Below the pieces are notes generated by a model that saw only the letters and a program-made list of their open reading frames with translations, had not been told where the DNA came from and made no database searches. A program made the translations under genes and the position numbers. DNA of 64,000 nt, from contig JANSXT010000008.1 of assembly GCA_024742765.1 (NCBI GenBank), positions 102,653-166,652 on the forward strand, in the 5' to 3' direction. This DNA is from Phyllobacteriaceae bacterium. GTDB lineage: Bacteria > Pseudomonadota > Alphaproteobacteria > Rhizobiales > Rhizobiaceae. Shown piece after piece: positions 18,791 through 28,107 of the stretch. Position 1 is the first letter of the stretch. Every line of letters starts with the position of its first letter.

Positions 18791-19600
18791 TTATTTTTCG
18801 TCGGTGCGTCGCAGTTCGTCCAGGCGCGGCATCGACATGATGTTGTAGCCGCTGTCGACATAATGGATCTCGCCGGTCACGCCGCCGGAGAGGTCGGACA
18901 AAAGGTACAGCCCCGCGCCGCCAATGTCGTCCAGATTGACCGCGCGGGCCAGCGGCGAGTTCTTCTGCTGGAAATTGTACATCAGCCGCGCATCGGAAAC
19001 GCCGGCGCCGGCGAGTGTCCGGACCGGTCCGGCCGAAAGCGCGTTGACGCGAATGCCCTGGGCGCCGAAGTCGGCGGCCATGTAGCGCACGCTGGCTTCC
19101 AGCGCGGCCTTGGTCACGCCCATCACATTGTAGTTGGGCATCACCCGCGTCGACCCGCCATAGGTCAGCGTCAGAAGCGAGGCGCCGGGGTTCAGAAGCG
19201 CCATCGATTGCTGCGCGACCTCGGTGAACGAATAGGCCGAGATCACCATGGTGCGCGTGAAATTCTCGCGCGTGGTCACATCGACATAGCGGCCCTTGAG
19301 CTGCGAACGGTCGGTGAACCCGATCGCGTGGACGATGAAATCGAGACTGCCCCATTCATTGCCGATCGTTTCAAACACCGAGGCGACCGTGTCGACATCC
19401 TCGACATCGCAGGGCATGACCAGTGACGAGCCCAGGCCCGCCGCCAGCGGCTTGACCCGCTTTCCCAGCGCCTCGCTCTGATAGGTGAAAGCCAGTTCGG
19501 CACCCTGGTCGGCGACCGCCTTGGCGATGCCCCAGGCGATCGAATGGTCGTTGGCGACGCCCATGATCAGGCCGCGCTTGCCGTTCATCAGTCCGGTCAT
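18791..19600 (-). CDS. fabI: Enoyl-[acyl-carrier-protein] reductase (NADH)
   Basis: FabI carries out the last step of each fatty acid elongation cycle, reducing the enoyl-ACP double bond. The 269-residue protein is of the short-chain dehydrogenase type: RGLIMGVANDHSIAWGIAKA binds NAD, and the catalytic Tyr and Lys are in the pattern YNVMGVTKAALE (Tyr-x6-Lys). I chose the ATG at 19600, preceded by GAGAGGAAA, over longer in-frame starts that run back into fabB. It is the last gene of a leftward operon fabA-fabB-fabI, with 25 bases to fabB. Confidence 0.97.
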   Translation of the reverse strand: MTGLMNGKRGLIMGVANDHSIAWGIAKAVADQGAELAFTYQSEALGKRVKPLAAGLGSSLVMPCDVEDVDTVASVFETIGNEWGSLDFIVHAIGFTDRSQLKGRYVDVTTRENFTRTMVISAYSFTEVAQQSMALLNPGASLLTLTYGGSTRVMPNYNVMGVTKAALEASVRYMAADFGAQGIRVNALSAGPVRTLAGAGVSDARLMYNFQQKNSPLARAVNLDDIGGAGLYLLSDLSGGVTGEIHYVDSGYNIMSMPRLDELRRTDEK

Positions 19601-19625
19601 TGGCGTTTCCTCTCCCTCGGCCGCA

Positions 19626-20846
19626 TCAATCGGCGAACCGCTGGAACGCCAGCGTCGCATTGGTTCCGCCAAATCCGAACGAGTTGGAGATGGCAATGTC
19701 ATAGTCGACATTGTCGATCCGCTGCCGCGCGATCGGCATGCCCTCGAACTTTGGATCGAGGTCGGTGATGTGGGCGCTTTCGCCGACGAACCCGTTGTTC
19801 ATCATCAGGAGCGTGTAGATCGCCTCCTGAACGCCGGTCGCGCCCAGCGAATGGCCGGTCAGCGATTTGGTCGAGGAGATGTGCGGCAGCGCATCGCCGA
19901 AGACGGTCTTGATCGCCTCCATCTCGCGGTCGTCGCCCACCGGCGTCGAGGTGCCGTGTGTGTTGATGTAGGTGACGGTGCCCTCGGTGGTGGCGAGTGC
20001 CATCTTCATGCAGCGCACGGCCCCTTCGCCGGACGGGGCGACCATGTCGTAGCCGTCCGATGTGGCGCCATAGCCGACGATCTCGCCATAGATTGTCGCG
20101 CCACGCGCCTTGGCATGCTCGAGTTCTTCCAGCACCAGCACGCCCGCGCCGCCGGCGATGACGAAGCCGTCGCGGCTGGCATCATAGGCGCGCGAGGCGG
20201 TCGACGGCGTTTCATTGTGCTTGGTCGACATCGCGCCCATCGCATCGAACAGGTTCGACATCGTCCAGTCCAAGTCTTCGCTGCCGCCGGCGAAGACGAT
20301 GTCCTGCTTGCCCATCTGGATCGTCTCGTAGGCATTGCCGATGCAGTGGTTCGACGTCGCGCAGGCCGACGAGATCGAATAGTTTACGCCCTTGATCTTG
20401 AATGGCGTGGCAAGCGTTGCCGAGGCGGTCGACGACATTGCCTTGGGAACGGCGAACGGGCCGATCCGCTTGGGGGAATTGTTCTTCTGGGTCAGCAGCG
20501 CCGCCTCGAAGATGGTGCGGGTCGACGGGCCGCCCGAACCCATGATGATGCCGGTCCGCTCGTTGGAGACCAGATCGTCGCCCAGCGCCGCATCGGCGAT
20601 CGCCTGGCGCATGGCGATGAAGTTCCACGCCGAGCCGCGTGCCAGGAACCGCGATTCGCGCCGGTCGAGAACCGTGAACGGGTCGAGCGTCGGCTCGCCA
20701 TGGACATGGCACTTGAAGCCCAGTTCCGCATATTCGGCGGCGTGGCTGATGCCCGACCGCGCTTCGCGCAGGGAGGTCAGCACCTCGTCCGTATCATTGC
20801 CGATCGACGAGACGATACCCATGCCGGTGACGACGACGCGTTTCAT
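19626..20846 (-). CDS. fabB: 3-oxoacyl-[acyl-carrier-protein] synthase I
   Basis: FabB condenses malonyl-ACP with acyl-ACP and is needed for elongating unsaturated acyl chains. The 406 residues show the thiolase-fold active site Cys162 in [12 protein letters not shown] and the two catalytic histidines in [11 protein letters not shown] and [13 protein letters not shown], ending in the glycine-rich [14 protein letters not shown]. It lies between fabA and fabI, the standard unsaturated fatty acid cassette of Rhizobiales, and is probably translated from the fabA promoter. Confidence 0.97.
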   Translation of the reverse strand: MKRVVVTGMGIVSSIGNDTDEVLTSLREARSGISHAAEYAELGFKCHVHGEPTLDPFTVLDRRESRFLARGSAWNFIAMRQAIADAALGDDLVSNERTGIIMGSGGPSTRTIFEAALLTQKNNSPKRIGPFAVPKAMSSTASATLATPFKIKGVNYSISSACATSNHCIGNAYETIQMGKQDIVFAGGSEDLDWTMSNLFDAMGAMSTKHNETPSTASRAYDASRDGFVIAGGAGVLVLEELEHAKARGATIYGEIVGYGATSDGYDMVAPSGEGAVRCMKMALATTEGTVTYINTHGTSTPVGDDREMEAIKTVFGDALPHISSTKSLTGHSLGATGVQEAIYTLLMMNNGFVGESAHITDLDPKFEGMPIARQRIDNVDYDIAISNSFGFGGTNATLAFQRFAD

Positions 20847-20868
20847 GTTCGCTTCCCGTTGTTTTGCG

Positions 20869-21375
20869 TCAGGCCTTGAACAGGCCGACCCGGAGGTCGG
20901 AGGCCTGGTATATTGTTTCGCCGTCGGCCTTCATCCAGCCGTCCGCGATGCCGAGCACCAACCGTCCGCGACGCACGCGTTTGAAGTCGATGCCGAATTC
21001 TAGCCTTTTGACCGATGGCGTGACCATGTCGGTGAACTTGATTTCGCCGGTTGACAGGGCCCGGCCCTTGCCCGGCTCGCCCAGCCAGCCAAGATAGAAA
21101 CCGGTCAGTTGCCACAGCGCGTCTAAGCCCAGGCATCCCGGCATCACCGGGTCGCCGATGAAATGGCACTCGAAGAACCAAAGGTCCGGCGTGATGTCGA
21201 ATTCGGCGCGGGCATAGCCCTTGTCATGGTCTCCGCCGGTCTCTGAAATGTCCGTGATGCGGTGCAGCATCAGCATGGGCGGGGCCGGCAATTGCGCATT
21301 GCCCGGTCCGAACAGGTCGCCGCGGGCGCATTCCAGAATGTCCTCATAGGTGTAGCTTGATTTCTGCTCGGCCAT
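20869..21375 (-). CDS. fabA: 3-hydroxydecanoyl-[ACP] dehydratase/isomerase
   Basis: FabA dehydrates 3-hydroxydecanoyl-ACP and isomerises the product, introducing the double bond of unsaturated fatty acids. The 168-residue protein is of usual length; the hot-dog active site is His71 in [13 protein letters not shown] and Asp85 in LGLDALWQ. I took the ATG at 21375 (MAEQKSSY); an upstream start at 21414 would add 13 poorly conserved residues. It is the first gene of fabA-fabB-fabI and divergent from irr, sharing a roughly 200-base promoter region. Confidence 0.97.
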   Translation of the reverse strand: MAEQKSSYTYEDILECARGDLFGPGNAQLPAPPMLMLHRITDISETGGDHDKGYARAEFDITPDLWFFECHFIGDPVMPGCLGLDALWQLTGFYLGWLGEPGKGRALSTGEIKFTDMVTPSVKRLEFGIDFKRVRRGRLVLGIADGWMKADGETIYQASDLRVGLFKA

Positions 21376-21539
21376 GCCGGTGCGCGCCCTCCGCGTTCTT
21401 GATTGCCGGCCCAAGCCTTGGCACCGGCCGCGCCTGTTTATTGATCGCGCCCGGCCCGGTCAAATTGACGCTGCGGTCGCGCCGGGCCGCGCTATTGCCA
21501 TTCAGCGCCAATGCGAATATATGAAAATGAGTTGCAACA

Positions 21540-21556
21540 ACAGGGAAAATCCCTGT
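21540..21556. promoter_or_regulatory. Perfect dyad in the fabA-irr divergent region
   Basis: ACAGGGAAAATCCCTGT is a perfect 7-base inverted repeat around a three-base AAA centre, 27 bases upstream of the irr ATG. It could be an operator (perhaps for Irr itself or another regulator) or a small hairpin in the irr leader. It does not match the usual Irr box pattern that I know, so the protein partner is open. Confidence 0.4.
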
Positions 21557-21582
21557 GTTCACGGCTGTTTTTGGGATCGAAG

Positions 21583-22023
21583 ATGGCGCGCAATGAGAGC
21601 ACCGGAGCGGACGGCTCCGACACACGCAACCTGCTTCAGTCGGTTGGCCTTCGGCCGACCCGGCAGCGCGTGGCGCTGGCATCCATGCTGTTCGGCGAAC
21701 ACGACCAGCATATCGCCGCCGAAGATCTGCATCGCCAGGCGCTGGACGCCGGCATCCCGGTGTCGCTGGCGACCGTCTACAACACGTTGCATCAGTTCAC
21801 CGATGCGGGGTTGCTGCGCATCCTGGCCGTCGAAGGCCAGCGGACCTATTTCGACACCAACACATCCGATCATCACCACTATTTCATCGAAGACAGCAAC
21901 GAGGTGATGGATGTGCCCGAGGGCACCGTCACCGTCGGCGATCTGCCCGAGCCGCCCGAAGGCATGGAGATCGCCAATGTGGATGTGGTGATCCGGCTGC
22001 GTCCGACGCGCAAGGCACGCTGA
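21583..22023 (+). CDS. irr: Iron response regulator Irr (Fur family)
   Basis: Irr is the heme-responsive Fur-family repressor/activator that controls iron and heme genes in Rhizobiales. The 146-residue protein has the winged-helix part LRPTRQRVALASMLFG and SLATVYNTLHQFTDAGLLR (DNA recognition, about 60-79), and the heme-sensing histidines in DHHHYF (96-101). The N-terminal heme regulatory Cys-Pro motif of Bradyrhizobium Irr is absent, as in many relatives. The start is taken at ATG 21583 (MARNES); ATG 21511 would add 24 residues that look non-coding and include the dyad. It sits opposite fabA. Confidence 0.9.
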   Translation: MARNESTGADGSDTRNLLQSVGLRPTRQRVALASMLFGEHDQHIAAEDLHRQALDAGIPVSLATVYNTLHQFTDAGLLRILAVEGQRTYFDTNTSDHHHYFIEDSNEVMDVPEGTVTVGDLPEPPEGMEIANVDVVIRLRPTRKAR

Positions 22024-22071
22024 CCGCGCGGGCGACAAGGCCCGCCCCCGAACGTTGGGTCCCGTCCGGCT

Positions 22072-22623
22072 CTATTCGATGACTTCGTCAGGATAGGCGC
22101 CCCAGAGGTCGGCCTGGGCGACAAAGCCGCTCAGCGTCCGGTCCTTGTGGCGCACTTCCAGTTCGCACCAGGCGCCGTCACAGCGCTCGATCTTGCCGAC
22201 CACGCCCGGCTGCAGCTTGGCGACCGCGTCGGCGCCGGCCCGCGATTCCGCATAGAGCGTGATGACGTTGCGTGCGTCGCGGGCATTGCGCCAGGGCGTC
22301 GCGATCGCCGTGCGCGTGCCCGACAGCAGCGAGCCGTGGATCCAGCCCGTATCGCCCTCGGAATCACGCACCCGGCGCCAATTGTCATATTCCTGGATGA
22401 CCTCCAGCGGCAGGCCGGTCTTCTCATAGCGCCAGGCCACCGCATATTGCTTGCCCGGCCCGACCCGCATGTTCACCCGTTCGGCCTTCAGTGAGACAAA
22501 GCGCGGCAGCGGCAGGCCGCTGGGGCCGCGCGAGACCGAGCTTGTCGTCTGTGCGGAGGCGGTGAAGGTGCCGCTGGCCGGAACCATCGTCAATGCCAGT
22601 GCCACGGCCAATACCAAACGCAT
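22072..22623 (-). CDS. Exported SH3-domain protein
   Basis: This 183-residue protein has a signal peptide (MRLVLAVALALTMVP, cleavage near ASA-QT, residue 25) and two bacterial SH3-like modules: RVNMRVGPGKQYAVAWRYEK with GDTGWIHGSLLSG, then ITLYAESRAGADAVAKLQPG with GFVAQADLWG. Such proteins are periplasmic and thought to bind peptidoglycan or partner proteins. Family members of this type are widespread and uncharacterised in Rhizobiales. It is divergent from the hydroxyacid dehydrogenase gene and converges with irr, 48 bases apart. Confidence 0.82.
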   Translation of the reverse strand: MRLVLAVALALTMVPASGTFTASAQTTSSVSRGPSGLPLPRFVSLKAERVNMRVGPGKQYAVAWRYEKTGLPLEVIQEYDNWRRVRDSEGDTGWIHGSLLSGTRTAIATPWRNARDARNVITLYAESRAGADAVAKLQPGVVGKIERCDGAWCELEVRHKDRTLSGFVAQADLWGAYPDEVIE

Positions 22624-22855
22624 GTGTCACCTGTCTGTTGATGGGGCGGCGGCGGCGCGACCCGCTTCGTGCGGCCAGGCTTGCTGCCGTCGAGACCCCT
22701 TTGCACCGGCGGGCGCGCTTGCTAGAGATGGCGCGTCCGTACGGCTCGTCACACCGTCGCATGTGTTGGTTAACGAGCGATCAACGGGCACCCTTGCCCG
22801 GCCATCGGGCGTTGGTATCGGGTTGGCCGGAACATTCAGGGGAAAGGGCCTCGTC

Positions 22856-23851
22856 TTGGACACAAAGCCGACCGTGATCGTCACGCGCCGTCTTCCCGAC
22901 CGGGTCGAAGCGCGCATGCGGGAACTGTTCGACGTGCGCCTGAACGGCGACGACAAGCCGTTCGGCCGAGACGATCTGGCCCGCGCCATGACCCAGGCCG
23001 ACGTGCTCGTTCCCACCGTTACCGACCGCATCGATGCGGAGCTGATCGCCGGCGCCGGAAAGCGCCTCAAGCTGATCGCCAATTTCGGCAATGGCGTCGA
23101 CAATATCGACATCGCCGCCGCCCATGAGCGGGGCATCTTCGTCACCAACACGCCGAATGTTCTGACCGAGGACACGGCCGACATGACGCTGGCGCTGATT
23201 CTCGCTGCGCCACGCCGTATCGTCGAGGGCGCCGGCTATCTTCTCGGCGAGGACCGGTGGGACGGCTGGTCGCCCACCTGGATGCTCGGCCACCGCATTC
23301 ACGGCAAGCGGCTGGGGATTGTCGGCATGGGGCGCATCGGCATTGCCGTGGCGCGCCGCGCCAAGGCATTCGGCCTGGCCGTCCACTATCACAATCGCAA
23401 TCGGGCGGCGCCGGCCATCGAACAGGAACTGGGCGCGACATACTGGGAAAGCCTCGACCGGATGCTGGCCCATATGGACATCATCTCGATCAATTGTCCC
23501 TATACGCCGGCGACATTCCATCTTCTGTCCGCGCGCCGTCTGGAATTGCTGCGGCCGTCTGCCTTTATCGTCAACACCGCGCGCGGCGAGATCATCGACG
23601 AGGACGCGATGATCAGGCTTCTCGAGGACGGCCGCATCGCCGGCGCCGGGCTCGACGTGTTCGAGCATGAGCCAAAGGTCGACGACCGGCTGTGCAAGCT
23701 GGCCGCCCAGGGCAAGGTGGTGCTGCTGCCGCACATGAGTTCGGCCACCATCGAAAGCCGCATCGAGATGGGCGAGAAGGTGATCATCAACATCAGGATG
23801 GTGGCGAGCGGAGACCGTCCGCCCGATCGCATCCTGCCGTCGATGGTGTGA
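22856..23851 (+). CDS. D-2-hydroxyacid dehydrogenase (glyoxylate/hydroxypyruvate reductase type)
   Basis: The 331-residue enzyme is of the D-isomer-specific 2-hydroxyacid dehydrogenase family, reducing glyoxylate or hydroxypyruvate with NAD(P)H. It has the substrate-side loop LIANFGNGVDNIDI, the dinucleotide motif LGIVGMGRIGIAVARRAK (about 150-167), the arginine-bearing INCPYTP/NTARGEIIDEDA region, and the catalytic histidine in LLPHMSSATIES. The start appears to be TTG 22856 (MDTKPTVIVTRR), with GAAAGGG 7 bases upstream; no in-frame ATG gives a complete N-terminus. It probably has its own promoter in the 230-base divergent region. Confidence 0.88.
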   Translation: MDTKPTVIVTRRLPDRVEARMRELFDVRLNGDDKPFGRDDLARAMTQADVLVPTVTDRIDAELIAGAGKRLKLIANFGNGVDNIDIAAAHERGIFVTNTPNVLTEDTADMTLALILAAPRRIVEGAGYLLGEDRWDGWSPTWMLGHRIHGKRLGIVGMGRIGIAVARRAKAFGLAVHYHNRNRAAPAIEQELGATYWESLDRMLAHMDIISINCPYTPATFHLLSARRLELLRPSAFIVNTARGEIIDEDAMIRLLEDGRIAGAGLDVFEHEPKVDDRLCKLAAQGKVVLLPHMSSATIESRIEMGEKVIINIRMVASGDRPPDRILPSMV

Positions 23852-23885
23852 GCCGGCCGGCGCGCGCTGGCGCCGGCGCTTCGCG

Positions 23886-24764
23886 TCAGGCTTTCTTCTT
23901 GGCCTGTTTCTGCCAGTCGCGGATCTGCCGGTCGCTGAACGGCATGTAGGCGTCGATCCGCACGATGTCGCTCGCGGTCAGGGCGGCAATCTGCGCGAAT
24001 GTCGTGATCCCCTGCTCGTTGAGCTGGCGCTCGGCGACGGGGCCGATCCCCTTGATGTCGGTCAGCTTGTCCTTGGCGCCGGAGGGCGCGACGAAAAGCG
24101 GCTCGTCGGGCGCTTTGGGCGGCACCGCCGCCAGCGACGAAACCGCGGGCGTTGCCGATGTCTTGGTCTGCGCCTTGGCGCCACCGGCGCCGCGCGCCTT
24201 GCCTCCGGCCTTGGTCGCCTTGGCGCCCTTGCCGGATTTGCCCGATTTGCCGCCCGACTTTGCCGGCTTGCCGGACGCCGCTGCCGCAGATCCCGATGCG
24301 CCGGCGCTCTTGGTCGCTTTGGCGCCCGATTTGGCCGGCTTGCCGCTGCCTTTGCCGGACGCACTGCCGCCGGCGGTCACTGTTGTCGGAGCCGATGACG
24401 TGGAGGCCGAAGCCGAGGCCGCGGCAGCGCCGTTGGCGGCCTTCTTCGGTGACTTTGCCGGTTTGCCGCCCTTGCCGGCGGTTGCGCCCGCTGCCGCGCC
24501 GGTTCCTGTGCCGGTACCTGTCGGTGCGGCGCTTTCAGCGCGCGTTGCGCTGGTCGTCGGCGAAGCGGCCGAAGACGCTGCGCCCGCGGAGACGGGGTCC
24601 TCCCACGCTTTGCCGCCCGTTGTTCGGGGCGAGCGGACCAGCGGTTTCGTCGCATTGTCTGCCGACATGGAATTGTCGAGCGCGCGACGCGCCAGGAACA
24701 GATACAGCCAGACGACAATGGCGATTGCGATTGCCGTCAAAACCAGCATGAAGAACAGAAACAT
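23886..24764 (-). CDS. Membrane-anchored helix-hairpin-helix protein with Ala/Lys/Gly-rich linker
   Basis: The 292-residue protein has one N-terminal membrane segment (MFLFFMLVLTAIAIAIVVW), a long low-complexity middle of Ala, Lys, Gly, Ser and Pro (about 50-220, with repeated KSGKSGKGAKATKAGG-like runs resembling histone H1 tails), and a C-terminal helix-hairpin-helix domain (LTDIKGIGPVAERQLNEQGI, then ASDIVRIDAYMPFSDRQI). The basic linker and HhH fold suggest nucleic acid binding close to the membrane, but no function is established. GAGGGGG precedes the chosen ATG at 24764. It stands alone, downstream of moeB on the same strand by 92 bases. Confidence 0.72.
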   Translation of the reverse strand: MFLFFMLVLTAIAIAIVVWLYLFLARRALDNSMSADNATKPLVRSPRTTGGKAWEDPVSAGAASSAASPTTSATRAESAAPTGTGTGTGAAAGATAGKGGKPAKSPKKAANGAAAASASASTSSAPTTVTAGGSASGKGSGKPAKSGAKATKSAGASGSAAAASGKPAKSGGKSGKSGKGAKATKAGGKARGAGGAKAQTKTSATPAVSSLAAVPPKAPDEPLFVAPSGAKDKLTDIKGIGPVAERQLNEQGITTFAQIAALTASDIVRIDAYMPFSDRQIRDWQKQAKKKA

Positions 24765-24856
24765 CGAAGGCCCCCTCGCTTTACACGCGCCGGATAAAGC
24801 CCGGCGCCGTGACAACAGTCCGGTTCAAGACCTAATGACGCGCCCACCGACCCCGG

Positions 24857-25618
24857 TCAAGCGCGCCGGCCATATCGCATCGTTTCAAACCGCGTCGACA
24901 GCGCATCGTAAAGCAGCAACCGGCCATAGAGCGGCTCGCCCGCACCGGTCACCAATTTGATCGCTTCGGTCGCCATAAGGGAGCCGATCACGCCGGCCAG
25001 CGCGCCTAGAACGCCGGCCTCGGCACATGTCGGCACTGTCCCCGGCGCCGGCAGGTCGGGATAAAGATCGCGATAGCGCGGCAACGGTCGGCCATCGTCA
25101 TCGGTTCTGAAAGGCGCGAACACCGTGACCGACCCGTCAAAGCGCTGGATCGCGCCCGTCACGAGCGGCGTTTCGAGCCGCTCGGCCATATCGGCGGCAA
25201 GGCGACGCGTGTCGAAATTGTCCGAACCGTCCATGATCACGTCGTGACCGGAAAGAAGCGCTTCGGCATTGTCCGGGGCCAGCCGCTCGGGCCGGCAGTC
25301 GACCCGCACATGCGGATTGATCGCGGCAATATGCGCAGCCGCGCTTGTCACTTTTGGTTGGCCGACGGCGTGCGTCATATGCAGCGTCTGGCGCTGCAGG
25401 TTGGACAGCGACACGTCATCATCGTCGATCACGGTCAGCCGTCCGACGCCGGCCGCGGCCAGATAGGTCAGCGCCGGCGAACCGAGCCCGCCCGCGCCGA
25501 TGACGGCGATGCGCGCATTGGAGAGCTTCTGCTGGCCCGCACCGCCGATCTCCGGCAGCACGATATGCCGCGCATAGCGTTCGATCTGTTCGGCATTCAG
25601 GGCAGGGGGCTCAGCCAT
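24857..25618 (-). CDS. moeB: MoeB/ThiF-family adenylyltransferase
   Basis: This 253-residue E1-like enzyme activates the C-terminus of a small sulfur carrier (MoaD or ThiS) by adenylation. ATP binding is at IGAGGLGSPALTYLAAAGVG, with DDDDVSLSNLQRQ and DGSDNFDTR following, and the conserved cysteine in VPTCAEAGVLG. The paired CxxC zinc ligands found in E. coli MoeB are missing (RYRDLYPDLP at the first pair), which is also seen in rhizobial relatives. Its ATG overlaps the end of recF by 8 bases, so it is translated from the dnaN-recF transcript. MoeB or ThiF cannot be separated without the partner gene. Confidence 0.85.
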   Translation of the reverse strand: MAEPPALNAEQIERYARHIVLPEIGGAGQQKLSNARIAVIGAGGLGSPALTYLAAAGVGRLTVIDDDDVSLSNLQRQTLHMTHAVGQPKVTSAAAHIAAINPHVRVDCRPERLAPDNAEALLSGHDVIMDGSDNFDTRRLAADMAERLETPLVTGAIQRFDGSVTVFAPFRTDDDGRPLPRYRDLYPDLPAPGTVPTCAEAGVLGALAGVIGSLMATEAIKLVTGAGEPLYGRLLLYDALSTRFETMRYGRRA

Positions 25619-26762
25619 CGGCGGTGACGGTTCCGTCTTCGACCCGCAGATACTGCGCGCGGTCTCCCAGCGCGTCAAACAGGTTCCGGTCCGTGCCCGT
25701 CATGAAGGCCTGCCCGCCGATCTGGTGCACCCGGTCAAAGAGCGCCGCCCTGCGTTCCGGATCGAGATGTGCGGCGACCTCGTCAAGCAGCAGGATTGGC
25801 GTCATCGCGCTGATCGAGGCCGTCAGCGTGGCATGGGCGAGCAACAGCCCGATCAGAAGCGCCTTTTGCTCGCCCGTCGAACACAGCGCCGCAGCGATGG
25901 ACTTTTGCCGGTGATGGACGACCAGATCGGCCCGGTGCGGCCCCGTCAGCGTGCGTCCCGCCGCGCGATCCCGTCCGCGCTGGGTGCGCATGTCGGCTTC
26001 AAGCCAGGCCTGAAGGTCGCCGGCGGTCATGCCATCGGCCAGCCGCGCCTCGAGTTCGCCGGCCATCGACAGGTCGGCCGTGGGAAAACCCGCGCCCTGC
26101 GGCGTTTCGTCGATCAGTGCGGCCAAGAGGCTGACAAGCTCCTGCCGCGCCACGGCGATCGCCGTGCCCAGCGCCGCCAGTTGCGCTTCGATCGCATCGA
26201 GCATCAGATCGTTCTGGGCGTTGGGCGGTGCTTCCAGCAGACGGTTGCGCTGCCGCATGGCCTTCTCGTGATCCCGCGCGCGTCGCCCGTGTCCAGGATC
26301 GATCGCCAGCACCATCCGGTCGGTGAAACGGCGCCGATCCGCCGCGGGCCCGGTGAACAACCCGTCCATGGCCGGCGTCAGCCACAGGATGCGCGCCAGA
26401 TCGAGCAGTTCGTCGGCGCTGGCCGCATTGGTTCCGTTGATGCGCACCCGCCGAGTCCGCGCGCCATTGTCTGTCGGCGTCACGCCGGCCGTCCCGGTTC
26501 CGACGGCATAATAGTCATCGTCCCGGTCGATCTTGGCGAACACCGAAAATCCTTCAGCGCCCTTGCGCGTCATATCGGCCAGGTTGGCCCGGCGCAGCCC
26601 GCGCCCCGGTGACAAAAGCGAAACGGCCTCGATCAGATTGGTCTTGCCCGCACCATTTGGCCCTGAAAGCACGACATGGCGGCCCTCGAGCGCGAGCGTC
26701 GTCTGTTCGTGGTTGCGGAAATCGGTCAGCGTCAGGGCCGACAGGCGGACAAGCGTGCTCAT
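25611..26762 (-). CDS. recF: DNA replication and repair protein RecF
   Basis: RecF loads RecA at gapped DNA together with RecO and RecR. The 383-residue SMC-like ATPase has Walker A GPNGAGKTNLIEAV near residue 38, the ABC-type signature region around CSTGEQKALLIGLLLA, and Walker B PILLLDEVAAHLD. Length is normal for alphaproteobacteria. It follows dnaN by 39 bases in the conserved dnaA-dnaN-recF order and overlaps moeB. Confidence 0.96.
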   Translation of the reverse strand: MSTLVRLSALTLTDFRNHEQTTLALEGRHVVLSGPNGAGKTNLIEAVSLLSPGRGLRRANLADMTRKGAEGFSVFAKIDRDDDYYAVGTGTAGVTPTDNGARTRRVRINGTNAASADELLDLARILWLTPAMDGLFTGPAADRRRFTDRMVLAIDPGHGRRARDHEKAMRQRNRLLEAPPNAQNDLMLDAIEAQLAALGTAIAVARQELVSLLAALIDETPQGAGFPTADLSMAGELEARLADGMTAGDLQAWLEADMRTQRGRDRAAGRTLTGPHRADLVVHHRQKSIAAALCSTGEQKALLIGLLLAHATLTASISAMTPILLLDEVAAHLDPERRAALFDRVHQIGGQAFMTGTDRNLFDALGDRAQYLRVEDGTVTADG

Positions 26763-26801
26763 CGGCGTGCCGCCGCCGGTGGCGCCGGCGTCGCCGCGCC
26801 G

Positions 26802-27920
26802 TCAGACGCGCATCGGCATGAGCACATAGAGCGCGTTCTTGTCCTCGGGGTCCTCGATCAGCGTCGGCGAGCCGGCATCGGCGAACGAGAATTTCACCTC
26901 GTTGCTGCCGAGCTGGCTGGCAATGTCCAGAAGATAGCGCGCATTGAAACCGATCTCGATCGCCTCGGCCTCATAGCCGGCCGGCAGCTCTTCGGTCGCC
27001 GAGCCGGAATCGGGATTATTGACGGCCAGCGTCAACTGCCCGTCCGACAGCGCCAGCTTGACCGCGCGGCCCCGCTCGGACGAAACGGTCGAGACGCGGT
27101 CGACAGCCTCGGTGAAGACCTTCCGGTCGATCACCATGTCCTTGTCATTGCCGACCGGAATGACGCGCTGATAATCGGGGAACGTGCCGTCGATCAGCTT
27201 CGATGTCAGCACGACCGAACCGATGGTCAGACGGACCTTGCTGTCGGACAGTTCGACCTGCACCGAAACGTCCGGATCGTCGACCAGCTTCTGCAGTTCG
27301 CCAACCGTCTTGCGCGGCACGATGACACCGGGAATGCTCTCGGCACCGTCCGGCGCCTTGGTTTCGGCACGGGCGAGCCGGTGGCCGTCGGTTGCCACCG
27401 CGCGCAGCACGATGTCGCTGTCCGCTTCGGCGGTGTGCAGAAAAATGCCGTTCAGATAGTAGCGCGTCTCTTCGGTGGAGATGGCGAACTGGGTCGCCTC
27501 GATCAAACGCCGCAACACCTCGCTGTCGAGCCGGAAACTGTGGCCGAATTCGCCGGCGGCCAGTTGCGGGAAGTCGGATTCGGGCAGGCATTGCAGCTTG
27601 AACTGCGACCGGCCGGTGACGACGCTCATCGTTGCACCATCCGCATCGGTCGACAGCATGACCTCCGAACCGTCGGGCAGCTTGCGGACGATGTCATAAA
27701 GAAGATGCGCGGGCACCGTGGTCGCGCCGGCCTGTTCCACATGGGCCGGCACCGCCTCGTTGATCTCCAGATCAAGGTCCGTCGCGGTCATCGCCAGGCT
27801 GCCGCCGTCGGCTTTCAGCAGAACGTTCGACAGGATCGGGATCGTGTTGCGGCGCTCGACGACGCGATGCACGTGATTGAGGGATTTCAGGAGGTTGGCT
27901 CGCTCAAGGGTCACGCGCAT
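26802..27920 (-). CDS. dnaN: DNA polymerase III beta subunit (sliding clamp)
   Basis: The clamp encircles DNA and tethers polymerase III. The 372-residue protein starts MRVTLERANLLKSLNHVHRV and ends with the typical ALYVLMPMRV; the three repeated clamp domains are evident, with VERRNTIPILSNVLL and FPDYQRVIPVGND as landmarks. I place the start at ATG 27920; in-frame codons further upstream run into the dnaA-dnaN gap. It is 230 bases from the dnaA stop, a gap holding two hairpins and a DnaA-box-like sequence. Confidence 0.97.
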   Translation of the reverse strand: MRVTLERANLLKSLNHVHRVVERRNTIPILSNVLLKADGGSLAMTATDLDLEINEAVPAHVEQAGATTVPAHLLYDIVRKLPDGSEVMLSTDADGATMSVVTGRSQFKLQCLPESDFPQLAAGEFGHSFRLDSEVLRRLIEATQFAISTEETRYYLNGIFLHTAEADSDIVLRAVATDGHRLARAETKAPDGAESIPGVIVPRKTVGELQKLVDDPDVSVQVELSDSKVRLTIGSVVLTSKLIDGTFPDYQRVIPVGNDKDMVIDRKVFTEAVDRVSTVSSERGRAVKLALSDGQLTLAVNNPDSGSATEELPAGYEAEAIEIGFNARYLLDIASQLGSNEVKFSFADAGSPTLIEDPEDKNALYVLMPMRV

Positions 27921-28072
27921 GGTCGAATGATCCGGTCTGGCATTTTGAGGGCCGGCCCGGAGACGGGAGCCGGCGAATGGAAAGGGCGCCGCTCCGGCCG
28001 GTTGTCCGTCCGCAAATCGCCGTCCCCTCGGGATCGCGAATGTGGCGGCTCGAACGTTGAAATGCAAGTGCG

Positions 28073-28098
28073 ATGGCCGGCCCTTGCGGACCGGCCAT
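28073..28098. other. Inverted repeat in the dnaA-dnaN gap
   Basis: ATGGCCGG (28073-28080) and CCGGCCAT (28091-28098) are perfect inverted repeats separated by ten bases. In dnaA-sense RNA they would form a GC-rich hairpin but no T run follows. It may help end the dnaA transcript or lie in the dnaN leader. Confidence 0.4.
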
Positions 28099-28107
28099 GC
28101 CGATCTT

